NCBI GenBank assembly: GCA_934481515.1 | Contig: CAKSPO010000032.1 | Coordinates: forward strand, 1-22,447 | DNA from: an uncultured Eubacteriales bacterium | GTDB taxonomy: Bacteria; Bacillota; Clostridia; Oscillospirales; CAG-272 | DNA length: 22,447 nt | Reading direction: 5' to 3' | Shown here: positions 7,683-14,883 of the stretch, in pieces | Layout: each line of letters begins with the position of its first letter | Position numbering within the stretch: position 1 is the stretch's first letter | The notes under the pieces: generated by a model | The model's input: the letters and a program-made list of their open reading frames with translations, nothing else | Told to the model about the DNA's origin: nothing | The model's database searches: none | Translations under genes and position numbers: made by a program

Positions 7683-8186
7683 TCAACCCTTGATCTTCTC
7701 AACCGGGATGTCACGGATCTTTGCGACTTCTTCCGCGGTACGAAGCTCCTTCAAGCCTGCCATGGTTGCCTTGACAACGTTGGTAGGATTGTTGGAACGC
7801 AGGCACTTTGCACGGATGTTCTTGATACCGACAGCATCCAGAACCATACGAACCGCACCGCCTGCAATGATACCGGTACCGGGAGCGGCAGGCTTCAGAA
7901 GAACCTTGCCGGCGCCGAATTCGCCGATGACCTCATGCGGGATGGACGTTCCCTTGAGGGAAATCGTCACCATATTTTTCTTTGCGTCCTCAATTCCCTT
8001 GCGGATTGCTTCGGGAACCTCGGCAGCCTTGCCGAGACCTACGCCGACATGTCCTGCACCGTCGCCGACAACCATCAGCGCGGCAAAGCGGGCAATACGA
8101 CCACCCTTCACGGTCTTGGAAACACGATTCAGAGAAATAAGCTGTTCCTTCAGCTCATGCTCTGCGGGATTGAATTTTTCTGCCAT
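7683..8186 (-). CDS. rpsE: Ribosomal protein uS5
   Basis: Small-subunit protein of the mRNA entry tunnel that affects decoding accuracy. The double-stranded-RNA-binding domain (LKEQLISLNRVSKTVKGGRIARFAALMVVGDGAGHVGVGLGKAAEVPEAI) and the C-terminal S5 fold (GEFGAGKVLLKPAAPGTGIIAGGAVRMVLDAVGI) are complete. The ATG at 8186 (MAEKFNPAEHE) directly follows CTGGAGGAAAAT; a TTG seven codons further upstream only appears in frame because it reads through that ribosome binding site. The result is 167 residues, the family norm. Confidence 0.97.
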   Translation of the reverse strand: MAEKFNPAEHELKEQLISLNRVSKTVKGGRIARFAALMVVGDGAGHVGVGLGKAAEVPEAIRKGIEDAKKNMVTISLKGTSIPHEVIGEFGAGKVLLKPAAPGTGIIAGGAVRMVLDAVGIKNIRAKCLRSNNPTNVVKATMAGLKELRTAEEVAKIRDIPVEKIKG

Positions 8187-8249
8187 ATTTTCCTCCAGAA
8201 TGTTCAATGAACTTTTTTCAGTTTGTTGAACAGTGTATAAACCGGAAAA

Positions 8250-8609
8250 TCAGAACTTCAGGCCGCCCTCGCGAGCGCCGTCAGCCAGTTCCGATACACG
8301 TCCGTGATACAGATAGCCGCCACGGTCGAACACGACCTCGGTGATACCTGCCGCGATTGCCTTTTCGGCAATCATTTTACCGATCTCTCTTGCAGCTGCC
8401 TTGTTTCCGCCGTCAGCGGCAAAGGACTTGCCGAAAGTGGAAGCGCTGACAAGGGTCACGCCCTTCACATCGTCGATGATCTGAGCACTGATGTTCGCAT
8501 TGGAACGGTAAACCGCCAGACGCGGACGCTCCGCAGTACCCGAAATCTTTGCTCTGACTCTCTTATGTCTCTTCAGGCGAGCCTTATTCGCATCTTTTCT
8601 TGATACCAT
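8250..8609 (-). CDS. rplR: Ribosomal protein uL18
   Basis: 5S rRNA-binding protein of the central protuberance. MVSRKDANKARLKRHKRVRAKISGTAERPRLAVYRSNANISAQIIDD is the basic 5S-binding N-terminus, and EVVFDRGGYLYHGRVSELADGAREGGLKF the conserved C-terminal part. Length 119. AAGGAGTG precedes the ATG at 8609. A 63-base spacer separates it from rpsE. Confidence 0.98.
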   Translation of the reverse strand: MVSRKDANKARLKRHKRVRAKISGTAERPRLAVYRSNANISAQIIDDVKGVTLVSASTFGKSFAADGGNKAAAREIGKMIAEKAIAAGITEVVFDRGGYLYHGRVSELADGAREGGLKF

Positions 8610-8628
8610 GTCACTTCACTCCTTTCGA

Positions 8629-9201
8629 TTATTTGCCCTTACCGGCTTTACCGGACTTACGGCGTACATGTTCGTCGGCATACTTGACACCCTTGCCGTG
8701 ATACGGTTCGGGAGGTCTCTTGCCACGGATGACAGCGGCGGTCTGACCGACCTTCTGCTTGTCAATTCCCTTGACAATGATGGTGCTGGAATCCGGGAGC
8801 TCAAACGTGATGCCGTCTTCCTCGTTCATGCAGTACTTTGCCTGCGGGAGACCGGAGCCGGGCATCAGGGAGTGACCCAGATACAGCTGCAGGGTTTTGC
8901 CCTGCTTCACTGCCTTGTAGCCGACGCCGACGATCTCCAGTCTCTTGGAGAAGCCGTTGGTAACACCCTCGACCATGTTGGCAATGAGCGCCCGCGTCAG
9001 ACCGTGAAGGCTTCTGTCTTCCTTCTCGTCGGTCGGGCGGGTAACGATAATTTCATTTCCTTCCACCGCAATGGTAATCCGGTGGTTGAACGCTTCTGTG
9101 AGCGTGCCGAGCTTTCCCTTTACTGTAACGGTGTTGTTGTCACCGAGCGTCACCGTAACACCTGCGGGAATTGCAATAGGCATTCTTCCGATTCTTGACA
9201 T
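8629..9201 (-). CDS. rplF: Ribosomal protein uL6 with an extra loop
   Basis: Large-subunit protein near the factor-binding centre. The two L6 repeats are clear: MSRIGRMPIAIPAGVTVTL in the first, and GFSKRLEIVGVGYKAVKQGKTLQLYLGHS / VRGKRPPEPYHGKGVKYADEHVRRKSGKAGK in the second (here IRGKRPPEPYHGKG). Between LGHS (108-111) and GITFELP (130-136), where most homologues have about 8-10 residues, this one has 18 (MPGSGLPQAKYCMNEED), which explains the length of 190 against about 180. This is an apparent lineage-specific loop. Start ATG at 9201. Confidence 0.97.
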   Translation of the reverse strand: MSRIGRMPIAIPAGVTVTLGDNNTVTVKGKLGTLTEAFNHRITIAVEGNEIIVTRPTDEKEDRSLHGLTRALIANMVEGVTNGFSKRLEIVGVGYKAVKQGKTLQLYLGHSLMPGSGLPQAKYCMNEEDGITFELPDSSTIIVKGIDKQKVGQTAAVIRGKRPPEPYHGKGVKYADEHVRRKSGKAGKGK

Positions 9202-9222
9202 TGTTCAATACCTCCGTTCCGA

Positions 9223-9621
9223 TTACCATACAAACGCGAGGACTTCGCCGCCGACATTCAGCGACTTTGCCTTCTTGCCTGTCATGATACCCTTGGATGT
9301 GGAAATGATTGCAATGCCGAGATCGTTCATCACGCGGGGCATATCCTCGCAGCTGGCATAGATCCGCAGACCGGGCTTGGAAACCCGACGGATGCCGCGG
9401 ATGACCTTCTGCTTGCCTGCGAGATACTTCAGCGTGATGCGAATCACACCCTGCTTACCGTCATCAATGATCTGATAGGACTTCACATAGCCCTCTTCGA
9501 CCAGGATTTCAGCAATTGCTTTTTTCAGATTGGAAGCCGGGATGTCAACCGTCGGATGCTTTGCATTGTTTGCATTGCGGATTCTTGTGAGCATATCGGC
9601 AATAACGTCTGACATTTGCAT
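9223..9621 (-). CDS. rpsH: Ribosomal protein uS8
   Basis: Primary 16S-binding protein for the central domain. MSDVIADMLTRIRNANNAKH, the middle VEEGYVKSYQIIDDGKQG, and the C-terminal ISTSKGIMTGKKAKSLNVGGEVLAFVW are diagnostic. The start is the ATG at 9621 (MQMSDV), eight bases after AAGGAGG; the longer frame begins with TTG and translates the ribosome binding site. The protein has 132 residues. It is preceded by an unusually long, structured spacer (9622-9767) after rpsN. In E. coli S8 represses the spc operon by binding its mRNA near rplE. Confidence 0.97.
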   Translation of the reverse strand: MQMSDVIADMLTRIRNANNAKHPTVDIPASNLKKAIAEILVEEGYVKSYQIIDDGKQGVIRITLKYLAGKQKVIRGIRRVSKPGLRIYASCEDMPRVMNDLGIAIISTSKGIMTGKKAKSLNVGGEVLAFVW

Positions 9622-9767
9622 ATTATTTTCCTCCTTATGCAAGTTAAATGATCTTGCTGCCGGAATTCCGGCGGCATATCGGCGGTTAAATCGGACTGCC
9701 GGAGCGCCCCCGTACAGGGAGCACCGGCTGGTTTAATTTCCTGCCGATAGTTGGGGGTTATAGAAAA
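9622..9767 (-). other. 146-base structured spacer between rpsN and rpsH
   Basis: Most gaps in this operon are under 30 bases; this one is 146 with no open frame on the coding strand. It holds a 14-bp perfect palindrome at 9659-9672 (gccggaattccggc) and, beside it, an imperfect hairpin with gccgg/ccggc ends around 9688-9727. It may be an mRNA control site, a processing site or a decayed insertion; nothing here decides between these. Confidence 0.5.
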
Positions 9768-9953
9768 TTACCAGGACGACTTCTTCACACCCGGAATCTC
9801 GCCCTTGTAAGCGAGGTTGCGGAAGCAGATACGGCAGATGCCGAATTTACGGAGATATGCATGAGGGCGTCCGCAGATTTTGCAGCGGTTGTACTCTCTG
9901 GTGGAGAACTTCTGCTTCTTCTGCTGTTTGAGAATCATAGACTTCTTTGCCAT
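9768..9953 (-). CDS. rpsN: Ribosomal protein uS14, type Z (zinc)
   Basis: Small-subunit head protein, short zinc-binding form (61 residues). Cysteines 24, 27, 40 and 43 form the zinc ribbon (CKIC..CRIC), and the ending GEIPGVKKSSW is typical of type Z. Start ATG at 9953 behind AGGAGGTAAC. It sits directly after rplE as in other Firmicutes. Confidence 0.98.
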   Translation of the reverse strand: MAKKSMILKQQKKQKFSTREYNRCKICGRPHAYLRKFGICRICFRNLAYKGEIPGVKKSSW

Positions 9954-9968
9954 CGTTGTTACCTCCTT

Positions 9969-10514
9969 TTATGCTTTTGCGAAGGGAGCGCCGAACAGTC
10001 TGAGCAACTCGCGGGCTTCTTCATCGGTATTTGCCGTGGTGACAAAGCAGATATCCATACCGCGAATCTTTTCGATTTTATCGTACTCGATTTCCGGGAA
10101 GATCAGCTGCTCCTTCAGACCCAGAGCATAGTTACCGCGACCGTCAAATGCATTGGGATTGATTCCCTTGAAGTCACGGACCTTCGGCAGAGCGAAGTTG
10201 AAGAGTCTGTCCATGAATTCATACATTCTGTCGCCGCGCAGGGTGACCTTGGCACCGATTTTCATTCCCTGACGGATCTTGAAGTTTGCAACGGACTTTT
10301 TTGCAAAGGTGGGAACCGCCTTCTGACCGGTGATGATGCCGAGATCGCGGAGCACCGCGTCCAGCGCCTTGGCGTTATCCTTTGCGTCGCCGACACCGAC
10401 ATTGACCACGATCTTGTCCAATTTCGGAATCTGCATGACGCTCTTGTAATTGTACTGCTTCATGAGTGCGGGAGCAATCTCAGCTTTATACAGTTCTTTC
10501 ATTCTTGCTGCCAT
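9969..10514 (-). CDS. rplE: Ribosomal protein uL5
   Basis: 5S rRNA-binding protein of the central protuberance that also contacts the small subunit. The 181 residues include MKELYKAEIAPALMKQYNYKSVMQIPKLDKIVVNVGVGDA, the block MIGAKVTLRGDRMYEFMDRL (here MKIGAKVTLRG), and the C-terminal FPEIEYDKIEKIRGMDICFVTTANTDEEARELL. GGAGG lies nine bases before the ATG at 10514. Confidence 0.98.
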   Translation of the reverse strand: MAARMKELYKAEIAPALMKQYNYKSVMQIPKLDKIVVNVGVGDAKDNAKALDAVLRDLGIITGQKAVPTFAKKSVANFKIRQGMKIGAKVTLRGDRMYEFMDRLFNFALPKVRDFKGINPNAFDGRGNYALGLKEQLIFPEIEYDKIEKIRGMDICFVTTANTDEEARELLRLFGAPFAKA

Positions 10515-10528
10515 TGTTTGCTACCTCC

Positions 10529-10846
10529 TCAATTGAATTTGTGGCCGCACTTGGTGCAGACGCGGATTTTCTTGCCGTCGTCGTCCTTGGTGCCGACACG
10601 AACGCCCTTTTTGCAGTCCGGGCAGTAAAGCGCCACATTGGAAGCGTAGATTGCTCCCTCTGCGTCAATGATACCGCCGGCTTCGCCCTGCTTGCGGGGC
10701 TTGACATGCTTGTGAATGATGTTTGCTCCCTTCACAAGAACCTTACCTTCTTCGGGAGAAACTGCGATGACCTCTCCCTGAACACCCTTGTCATCTCCGG
10801 AGAGAACAACAACGGTATCGCCTTTTTTGATATGCATTTTTGCCAT
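10529..10846 (-). CDS. rplX: Ribosomal protein uL24
   Basis: Assembly-initiator protein of the large subunit. A KOW motif is at the start (KKGDTVVVLSGDDKGVQGEV, residues 7-26), followed by GANIIHKHVKPRKQGEAGGI. The C-terminal part carries two Cys-x2-Cys pairs (C75/C78 and C97/C100: CPDC..CTKC), a plausible zinc knuckle found in many but not all bacterial L24 proteins. Length 105; start ATG at 10846 behind GGAGGTAAC. Confidence 0.98.
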   Translation of the reverse strand: MAKMHIKKGDTVVVLSGDDKGVQGEVIAVSPEEGKVLVKGANIIHKHVKPRKQGEAGGIIDAEGAIYASNVALYCPDCKKGVRVGTKDDDGKKIRVCTKCGHKFN

Positions 10847-10861
10847 TGTCCGTTACCTCCG

Positions 10862-11230
10862 TCAAAGCACTTCGGGAGCCAGAGACAGAATCTTCAGAAA
10901 GTCTCTGTCACGAAGCTCTCTTGCAACAGGCCCGAAGATACGGGTACCGCGGGGCGTCTTGTCCTCACGGATGATGACTGCTGCATTTTCATCAAATTTG
11001 ATATAGGAGCCGTCCGCTCTCTTGATGCCGTGCACAGTTCTGACAACCACTGCCTTGACAACCTCGCCCTTTTTGACGACGCCGCCGGGAGCTGCCTTCT
11101 TGACTGCGCAAACGACAATGTCACCGATGTTGGCATATCTTCTGCCCGTACCGCCGAGAACTCTGATGCACATCAGTTCCTTGGCGCCGGTGTTATCGGC
11201 AACCTTCATTAATGTTTGCTGCTGAATCAC
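10862..11230 (-). CDS. rplN: Ribosomal protein uL14, GTG start
   Basis: Large-subunit protein forming bridge B8 and the binding platform for silencing factor RsfS. MIQQQTLMKVADNTGAKELMCIRVLGG, the L14 signature AVKKAAPGGVVKKGEVVKAVVVRT and the ending ELRDRDFLKILSLAPEVL give a full 122-residue protein. The start is GTG at 11230, eight bases after TAGGAGG; the alignment to MIQ(Q/E)(Q/T) homologues makes this the natural start. It is preceded by an 82-base spacer. Confidence 0.98.
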   Translation of the reverse strand: MIQQQTLMKVADNTGAKELMCIRVLGGTGRRYANIGDIVVCAVKKAAPGGVVKKGEVVKAVVVRTVHGIKRADGSYIKFDENAAVIIREDKTPRGTRIFGPVARELRDRDFLKILSLAPEVL

Positions 11231-11312
11231 TTTGATTTCCTCCTACTGATTCAATACGCTACGACGTATTTACTATTCGAATGAGTGAATAACCGAATTC
11301 CGGAAAGACACA

Positions 11313-11573
11313 TTACTGTGCCTTTTCCAGAATTCTGACAACGCGCCATCTCTTGGTTTTCGAGAGCGGTCTTGTCTCCATCAGTTCCACACGGTCGCCG
11401 ACGCCGCAGGCGTTCTCGTCGTCCTGAGCGTGGAGCTTCAGGGTTCTTTTCACGATTTTCCCGTAAATCGGGTGCTTCACGTTATCTTCAATGGCAACCA
11501 CAACGGTTTTGTCCATCTTATCGCTGACCACCAGACCGACTCTGGTTTTTCTCAGTGCTCTTTCTTCTGCCAT
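11313..11573 (-). CDS. rpsQ: Ribosomal protein uS17
   Basis: 16S rRNA-binding OB-fold protein of 86 residues: RKTRVGLVVSDKMDKTVVVAIEDNVKHPIYGKIVKRTLKLHAQDDENACGVGDRVELMETRPLSKTKRWRVVRIL. All family landmarks are intact. The ribosome binding site GAGGAGG overlaps the last codons of rpmC, whose stop is three bases from this start, so translation is coupled. Confidence 0.98.
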   Translation of the reverse strand: MAEERALRKTRVGLVVSDKMDKTVVVAIEDNVKHPIYGKIVKRTLKLHAQDDENACGVGDRVELMETRPLSKTKRWRVVRILEKAQ

Positions 11574-11576
11574 GAC

Positions 11577-11774
11577 TTACGCCTCCTCTTTCTTCATTTC
11601 CTGAAGAACCGTCATCACACGTGCGATGTCACGCTTAACTTCAGTCATCTTGTGAGGGTTGTCAAGTTGGTTGATTGCATGCTGGAAGCGGAGGTTGAAC
11701 AGCTCAGCCTTCAACTCCTTCAGCTTCTCCTGAAGCGCTTCCGCAGACATTGCTCTCAGTTCTGCTGCTTTCAT
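11577..11774 (-). CDS. rpmC: Ribosomal protein uL29
   Basis: Two-helix protein at the peptide exit tunnel, part of the docking site for SRP and trigger factor. The 65 residues are MKAAELRAMSAEALQEKLKEL, LFNLRFQHAINQLDNPHK (the family signature) and VKRDIARVMTVLQEMKKEEA. AAAGGAGG precedes the ATG at 11774, three bases after the rplP stop. Confidence 0.98.
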   Translation of the reverse strand: MKAAELRAMSAEALQEKLKELKAELFNLRFQHAINQLDNPHKMTEVKRDIARVMTVLQEMKKEEA

Positions 11775-11777
11775 TGA

Positions 11778-12203
11778 TTAACCCTCCTTTGCCTCAGTGT
11801 TCTTGGAAACAAACTTTGTTTTGATCGGGAGCTTGTGTCCGGCAAGACGCATTGCCTCTTTGGCAACATCTTCGGCAACCCCGTCCATTTCGAACAGGAT
11901 TCTGCCCGGCTTAACGACGGCAACCCAGTACTCCGGCGAACCTTTACCGGAACCCATACGGGTCTCGGCAGGCTTCTCGGTGATCGGCTTATCCGGGAAG
12001 ATCTTGATCCAGACCTGACCGCCACGGCGGATATAACGGGTCATAGCAATACGGGCAGCCTCAATCTGATTGCTGGTGATCCATGCCGGCTCCAGCGCAA
12101 CAAGACCGTAAGATCCGTTGCTCAGCTTGTTGCCGCGGGAAGCCTTTCCCTTCAGTCTTCCGCGCTGTACACGACGGAATTTTACTCTTTTCGGCATCAA
12201 CAT
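11778..12203 (-). CDS. rplP: Ribosomal protein uL16
   Basis: Large-subunit protein at the A-site tRNA elbow. MLMPKRVKFRRVQRGRLKGKASRGN, the signature MGSGKGSPEYWVAVVKPGRILFEMDGV, and AGHKLPIKTKFV are complete in 141 residues. The start ATG-TTG-ATG at 12203 matches the MLMPKR/MLIPKR beginning of Gram-positive homologues although it lies 13 bases after the AAGGAGG; the ATG two codons later would improve the spacing to 19, not shorten it, so the first ATG is kept. Confidence 0.97.
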   Translation of the reverse strand: MLMPKRVKFRRVQRGRLKGKASRGNKLSNGSYGLVALEPAWITSNQIEAARIAMTRYIRRGGQVWIKIFPDKPITEKPAETRMGSGKGSPEYWVAVVKPGRILFEMDGVAEDVAKEAMRLAGHKLPIKTKFVSKNTEAKEG

Positions 12204-12206
12204 AGT

Positions 12207-13055
12207 TCAGTTCGCGCCTCCTTCTTTAGGAGTTCTGTCCTTCCGCTCACCACGGAAGTTTCCGTTGCCGCCCTGACGGTTGTCACGACGGTCGCCACGG
12301 AAGTTGCCGCCCTGACGGTTGTCACGACGGTCGCCGCGGAAGTTTCCGTTGCCGCGATTGTCGCGACGCTCACCGCGGTTGTCACGGCGGTCGTTCCGAC
12401 GCGGAGCACTACCGGGACGGTTGACCTCGTTCAGGATTTCTCCCTTATAGATCCAAACCTTCACGCCGATTTTGCCGTACGTGGTATTTGCTTCCGCAAA
12501 GCCGTACTCGATGTCGGCTCTCAGCGTCTGCAGCGGAATCGTTCCCTCGCGGTAGTGCTCGGAGCGTGCGATTTCCGCACCGCCCAGACGTCCGCCGCAG
12601 TTGATCTTGATTCCCTTTGCGCCCAGTCTCATGGTGTTCCGGATTGCCATCTTCATGGCACGACGGAACGCCACACGACCCTCCAGCTGCTTTGCGATGT
12701 TCTCGGCAACCAGCTGAGCGTCAAGATCGGGCTGACGGATTTCCACAACGTTCAGTGCCACAGGCATACCGAGCATTGCTTCCAGCTTCTTTCTGTACTT
12801 TTCGATCTCCACGCCGCCGCGACCGATAATCATCGCAGGCTTTGCGCAGTTGACGAAAATTCTGACGCGGTGTCCGTCACGCTCAATCTCGATCTTGGAA
12901 ACACCTGCTGCGTACATTTCCTTCTTCAGATACGTTCTGACGTTGTAGTCGGAAACAAGGGTATCTCCGAAAACTTCGTCCTTTGCAAACCATCTGGAAT
13001 CCCAGTTCTTAATCACGCCCACTCTCAGGCCGTGAGGATTTACTTTCTGACCCAT
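12207..13055 (-). CDS. rpsC: Ribosomal protein uS3 with an Arg/Gly-rich tail
   Basis: Small-subunit protein at the mRNA entry channel with mRNA helicase activity. The start is the ATG at 13055 (MGQKVNPHGLRVGVI), behind AAAGGAGG; the frame is open further upstream only because it overlaps rplV. The KH domain has its GxxG loop at residues 78-81 (IIGRGG), and the C-terminal domain (GRLGGAEIARSEHYREGTIPLQTLRADI) is complete to about residue 208. Residues 211-282 are an added 72-residue low-complexity tail built of RRDNR, NFRG and GG motifs. Its centre has two copies of a 13-residue unit encoded by an exact 33-nt repeat (12264-12296 and 12303-12335, period 39). The tail is probably disordered and RNA-binding; that is inference. 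Confidence 0.97.
   Translation of the reverse strand: MGQKVNPHGLRVGVIKNWDSRWFAKDEVFGDTLVSDYNVRTYLKKEMYAAGVSKIEIERDGHRVRIFVNCAKPAMIIGRGGVEIEKYRKKLEAMLGMPVALNVVEIRQPDLDAQLVAENIAKQLEGRVAFRRAMKMAIRNTMRLGAKGIKINCGGRLGGAEIARSEHYREGTIPLQTLRADIEYGFAEANTTYGKIGVKVWIYKGEILNEVNRPGSAPRRNDRRDNRGERRDNRGNGNFRGDRRDNRQGGNFRGDRRDNRQGGNGNFRGERKDRTPKEGGAN
12264..12335 (-). repeat. In-frame 39-nt tandem repeat inside the rpsC tail
   Basis: Two identical 33-nt copies (12264-12296, 12303-12335) repeat with a 39-nt period, and diverged copies continue to about 12400. Each unit encodes about 13 residues of the RGDRRDNRQGGNF type. The in-frame period points to slippage or duplication under coding constraint. Confidence 0.9.
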
Positions 13056-13072
13056 TCTGCTGTTTCCTCCTT

Positions 13073-13408
13073 TCAGTCTCTTTCCTTGACCGCCATGGTG
13101 ACATGGCTGGTTCTCTTCAGGATGCGATCTGCGCTTCCCTTCGCACGGGGCATGATTCTCTTCAGAGTCGGACCCGCACAAACAAAGCACTCGGAAACAT
13201 ACAGTTTAGAAGCATCCATGTGGAAATTATTTTCCGCATTTGCGATTGCGCTGTTCAAAAGCTTAATCAGCAGCTCGGAAGCAGCGCGCGGTTTGTTTTT
13301 GAGAATTCCCATAGCGGTATCCACGTCCTTGCCGCGGATCAGATCCAGAACGATCTGTACCTTGCGAGGGGAAATTCTTGCATGTTTCAGATAAGCTTTA
13401 GCTTCCAT
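13073..13408 (-). CDS. rplV: Ribosomal protein uL22
   Basis: Large-subunit protein whose beta-hairpin lines the peptide tunnel near macrolide sites. MEAKAYLKHARISPRKVQIVLDLIRGKDVDTAM is the N-terminal part; the tunnel hairpin is AGPTLKRIMPRAKGSADRILKRTSHVTM, without insertions or deletions of the resistance type that I can see. Length 111; GGGGAGGT precedes the ATG at 13408. Confidence 0.98.
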   Translation of the reverse strand: MEAKAYLKHARISPRKVQIVLDLIRGKDVDTAMGILKNKPRAASELLIKLLNSAIANAENNFHMDASKLYVSECFVCAGPTLKRIMPRAKGSADRILKRTSHVTMAVKERD

Positions 13409-13432
13409 TTTGAAATTTACCTCCCCTTGCTA

Positions 13433-13714
13433 TCAGTTACCGTTATTGGATGTCTTGGAGCCGGCATGACCCTTGAAAGTGCGGGTCGGTGCAAACTCAC
13501 CAAGCTTGTGCCCTACCATATCCTCTGTTACATATACCGGAACGTGCTTCTTACCGTCATGAACAGCGATGGTATGACCGACAAATTCCGGGAATATTGT
13601 AGAAGAACGGGACCATGTTTTCAGAACCTTCTTCTCGTTCTTTGCGTTCATGGCGCAAATCCGGTTGAAGAGCTTTTCTTCCACATACGGTGCTTTTTTC
13701 AGACTTCTGCTCAT
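13433..13714 (-). CDS. rpsS: Ribosomal protein uS19
   Basis: Small-subunit head protein that contacts the A-site tRNA side and bridges to uL5. MSRSLKKAPYVEEKLFNRI, the core TWSRSSTIFPEFVGHTIAVHDGKKHVPVYVTEDMVGHKLGEFAPTRTFKGHAG cover the whole 93-residue family. AAGGAGG precedes the ATG at 13714. Confidence 0.98.
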   Translation of the reverse strand: MSRSLKKAPYVEEKLFNRICAMNAKNEKKVLKTWSRSSTIFPEFVGHTIAVHDGKKHVPVYVTEDMVGHKLGEFAPTRTFKGHAGSKTSNNGN

Positions 13715-13728
13715 ATGATATTCCCTCC

Positions 13729-14562
13729 TTATTTAGCATTTCTGCGCTTTACGATGAACTTATCGGTACGCGACTTGGTATTTCTGGTCTTGTAACCCAG
13801 AGCAGGCTTGCCCCAAGGGGTAACCGGTCCGGGATGTCCGATCGGGGACTTACCTTCACCACCGCCGTGCGGGTGATCGCAGGGGTTCATGACGGAACCG
13901 CGAACGGTAGGACGGATGCCGCGGTGTCTGGTCTTACCTGCTTTGCCGACCTTCACCGTGTCATGCTCGACGTTGCCGATCTGACCGATGGTTGCCTTGC
14001 AGTCCAGACGGATGAAGCGGACCTCTCCGGAGGGGAGACGAACCTGCGCCATACCGTTGTTCTCCTTGGAAACCAGCTGTGCCATCGCACCCGCAGAGCG
14101 GACGAGCTGAGCACCCTTTCCGGGGTAAATCTCAATGTTGTTGATGATGGTACCAACCGGAATGTTTGCAATCGGAAGCGTGTTGCCGGGCTTGATATCC
14201 GCATCCGCGCCGGAATAAATCACATCACCAGTCTTCAACCCTTCGGGAGCAACGATATAGCTCTTGGTTCCCTCGGTGTCCTGAAGCAGTGCGATATAAG
14301 CGGTACGGTTCGGGTCATACTCGATTCCGAGAACGGTGGAAGCGTTCGCATTCTGCCGCTTGAAATCGATGATTCTGTACTTGATCTTGTTTCCGCCGCC
14401 TCTGTGGCGAACGGTGATTCTGCCGTAGCTGTTGCGTCCGGCATGCTTTTTCTTGGTAACAATCAGGCTCTTCTCAGGAGAAAACTTGGTAATCTCTTCA
14501 AAGGAAGGAACAGACATGTTTCTTCTCGCCGGAGTTGTGGGTTTATACTTAACTGTAGGCAT
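13729..14562 (-). CDS. rplB: Ribosomal protein uL2
   Basis: One of the largest and most conserved large-subunit proteins, needed for subunit joining and peptidyl-transferase assembly. The 277 residues show the OB domain (MPTVKYKPTTPARRNM, GRNSYGRITVRHRGGGNKIKYR), the SH3-like domain, and the key loop GSVMNPCDHPHGGGEGKSPIGHPGPVTPWGKPALGYKTR with the histidine-rich segment near the peptidyl-transferase centre. TAGGAGG precedes the ATG at 14562. Confidence 0.99.
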   Translation of the reverse strand: MPTVKYKPTTPARRNMSVPSFEEITKFSPEKSLIVTKKKHAGRNSYGRITVRHRGGGNKIKYRIIDFKRQNANASTVLGIEYDPNRTAYIALLQDTEGTKSYIVAPEGLKTGDVIYSGADADIKPGNTLPIANIPVGTIINNIEIYPGKGAQLVRSAGAMAQLVSKENNGMAQVRLPSGEVRFIRLDCKATIGQIGNVEHDTVKVGKAGKTRHRGIRPTVRGSVMNPCDHPHGGGEGKSPIGHPGPVTPWGKPALGYKTRNTKSRTDKFIVKRRNAK

Positions 14563-14580
14563 TTTCGTTTCCTCCTACTC

Positions 14581-14883
14581 TTAGTTAAGACCTTCAAAGA
14601 ACTCGATCTTTCCGGATTCAGCCGTCAACGTGACGATTGCTTTCTTCCATTCGGACGTGTAACCGAAGTGTACACCGAGTCTCTTGGGCTTTTTCTTCAT
14701 GTTAATGGTGCGGACGCTTGCGACCTTGACCTTATCCGCCTTGAAAACTTCCTCCACAGCCTTTGCAATCTCCGGCTTGGTGGCATCTCTGCAAACCTCA
14801 AAAACATAGGTCTTTGCGTTCAGAAGATCCATGGAGTTTTCGGTAATGATCGGTCTGATAATAATATCGTGAGCCGTTTTCAT
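14581..14883 (-). CDS. rplW: Ribosomal protein uL23
   Basis: Exit-tunnel protein and docking site for trigger factor, SRP and SecY. The 100 residues begin MKTAHDIIIRPIITENSMDLL and show TYVFEVCRDATKPEIAKAVEEVFKADKVKVASVRTINMKKKPKRLGVHFGYTSEWKKAIVTL. The start ATG at 14883 shares one base with the rplD stop (TAATG), so rplD and rplW are translationally coupled. Confidence 0.98.
   Translation of the reverse strand: MKTAHDIIIRPIITENSMDLLNAKTYVFEVCRDATKPEIAKAVEEVFKADKVKVASVRTINMKKKPKRLGVHFGYTSEWKKAIVTLTAESGKIEFFEGLN

Noticed and set aside
12260..12400. Repeats that could suggest a CRISPR array
   Set aside because: The period is 39 nt with no unique spacers and the repeats are in frame inside rpsC.
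11835..13394. 519-residue open frame on the + strand opposite rplP, rpsC and rplV
   Set aside because: Antisense to three certain genes, with low-complexity Thr/Val/Ala from the rpsC repeat; no ribosome binding site.
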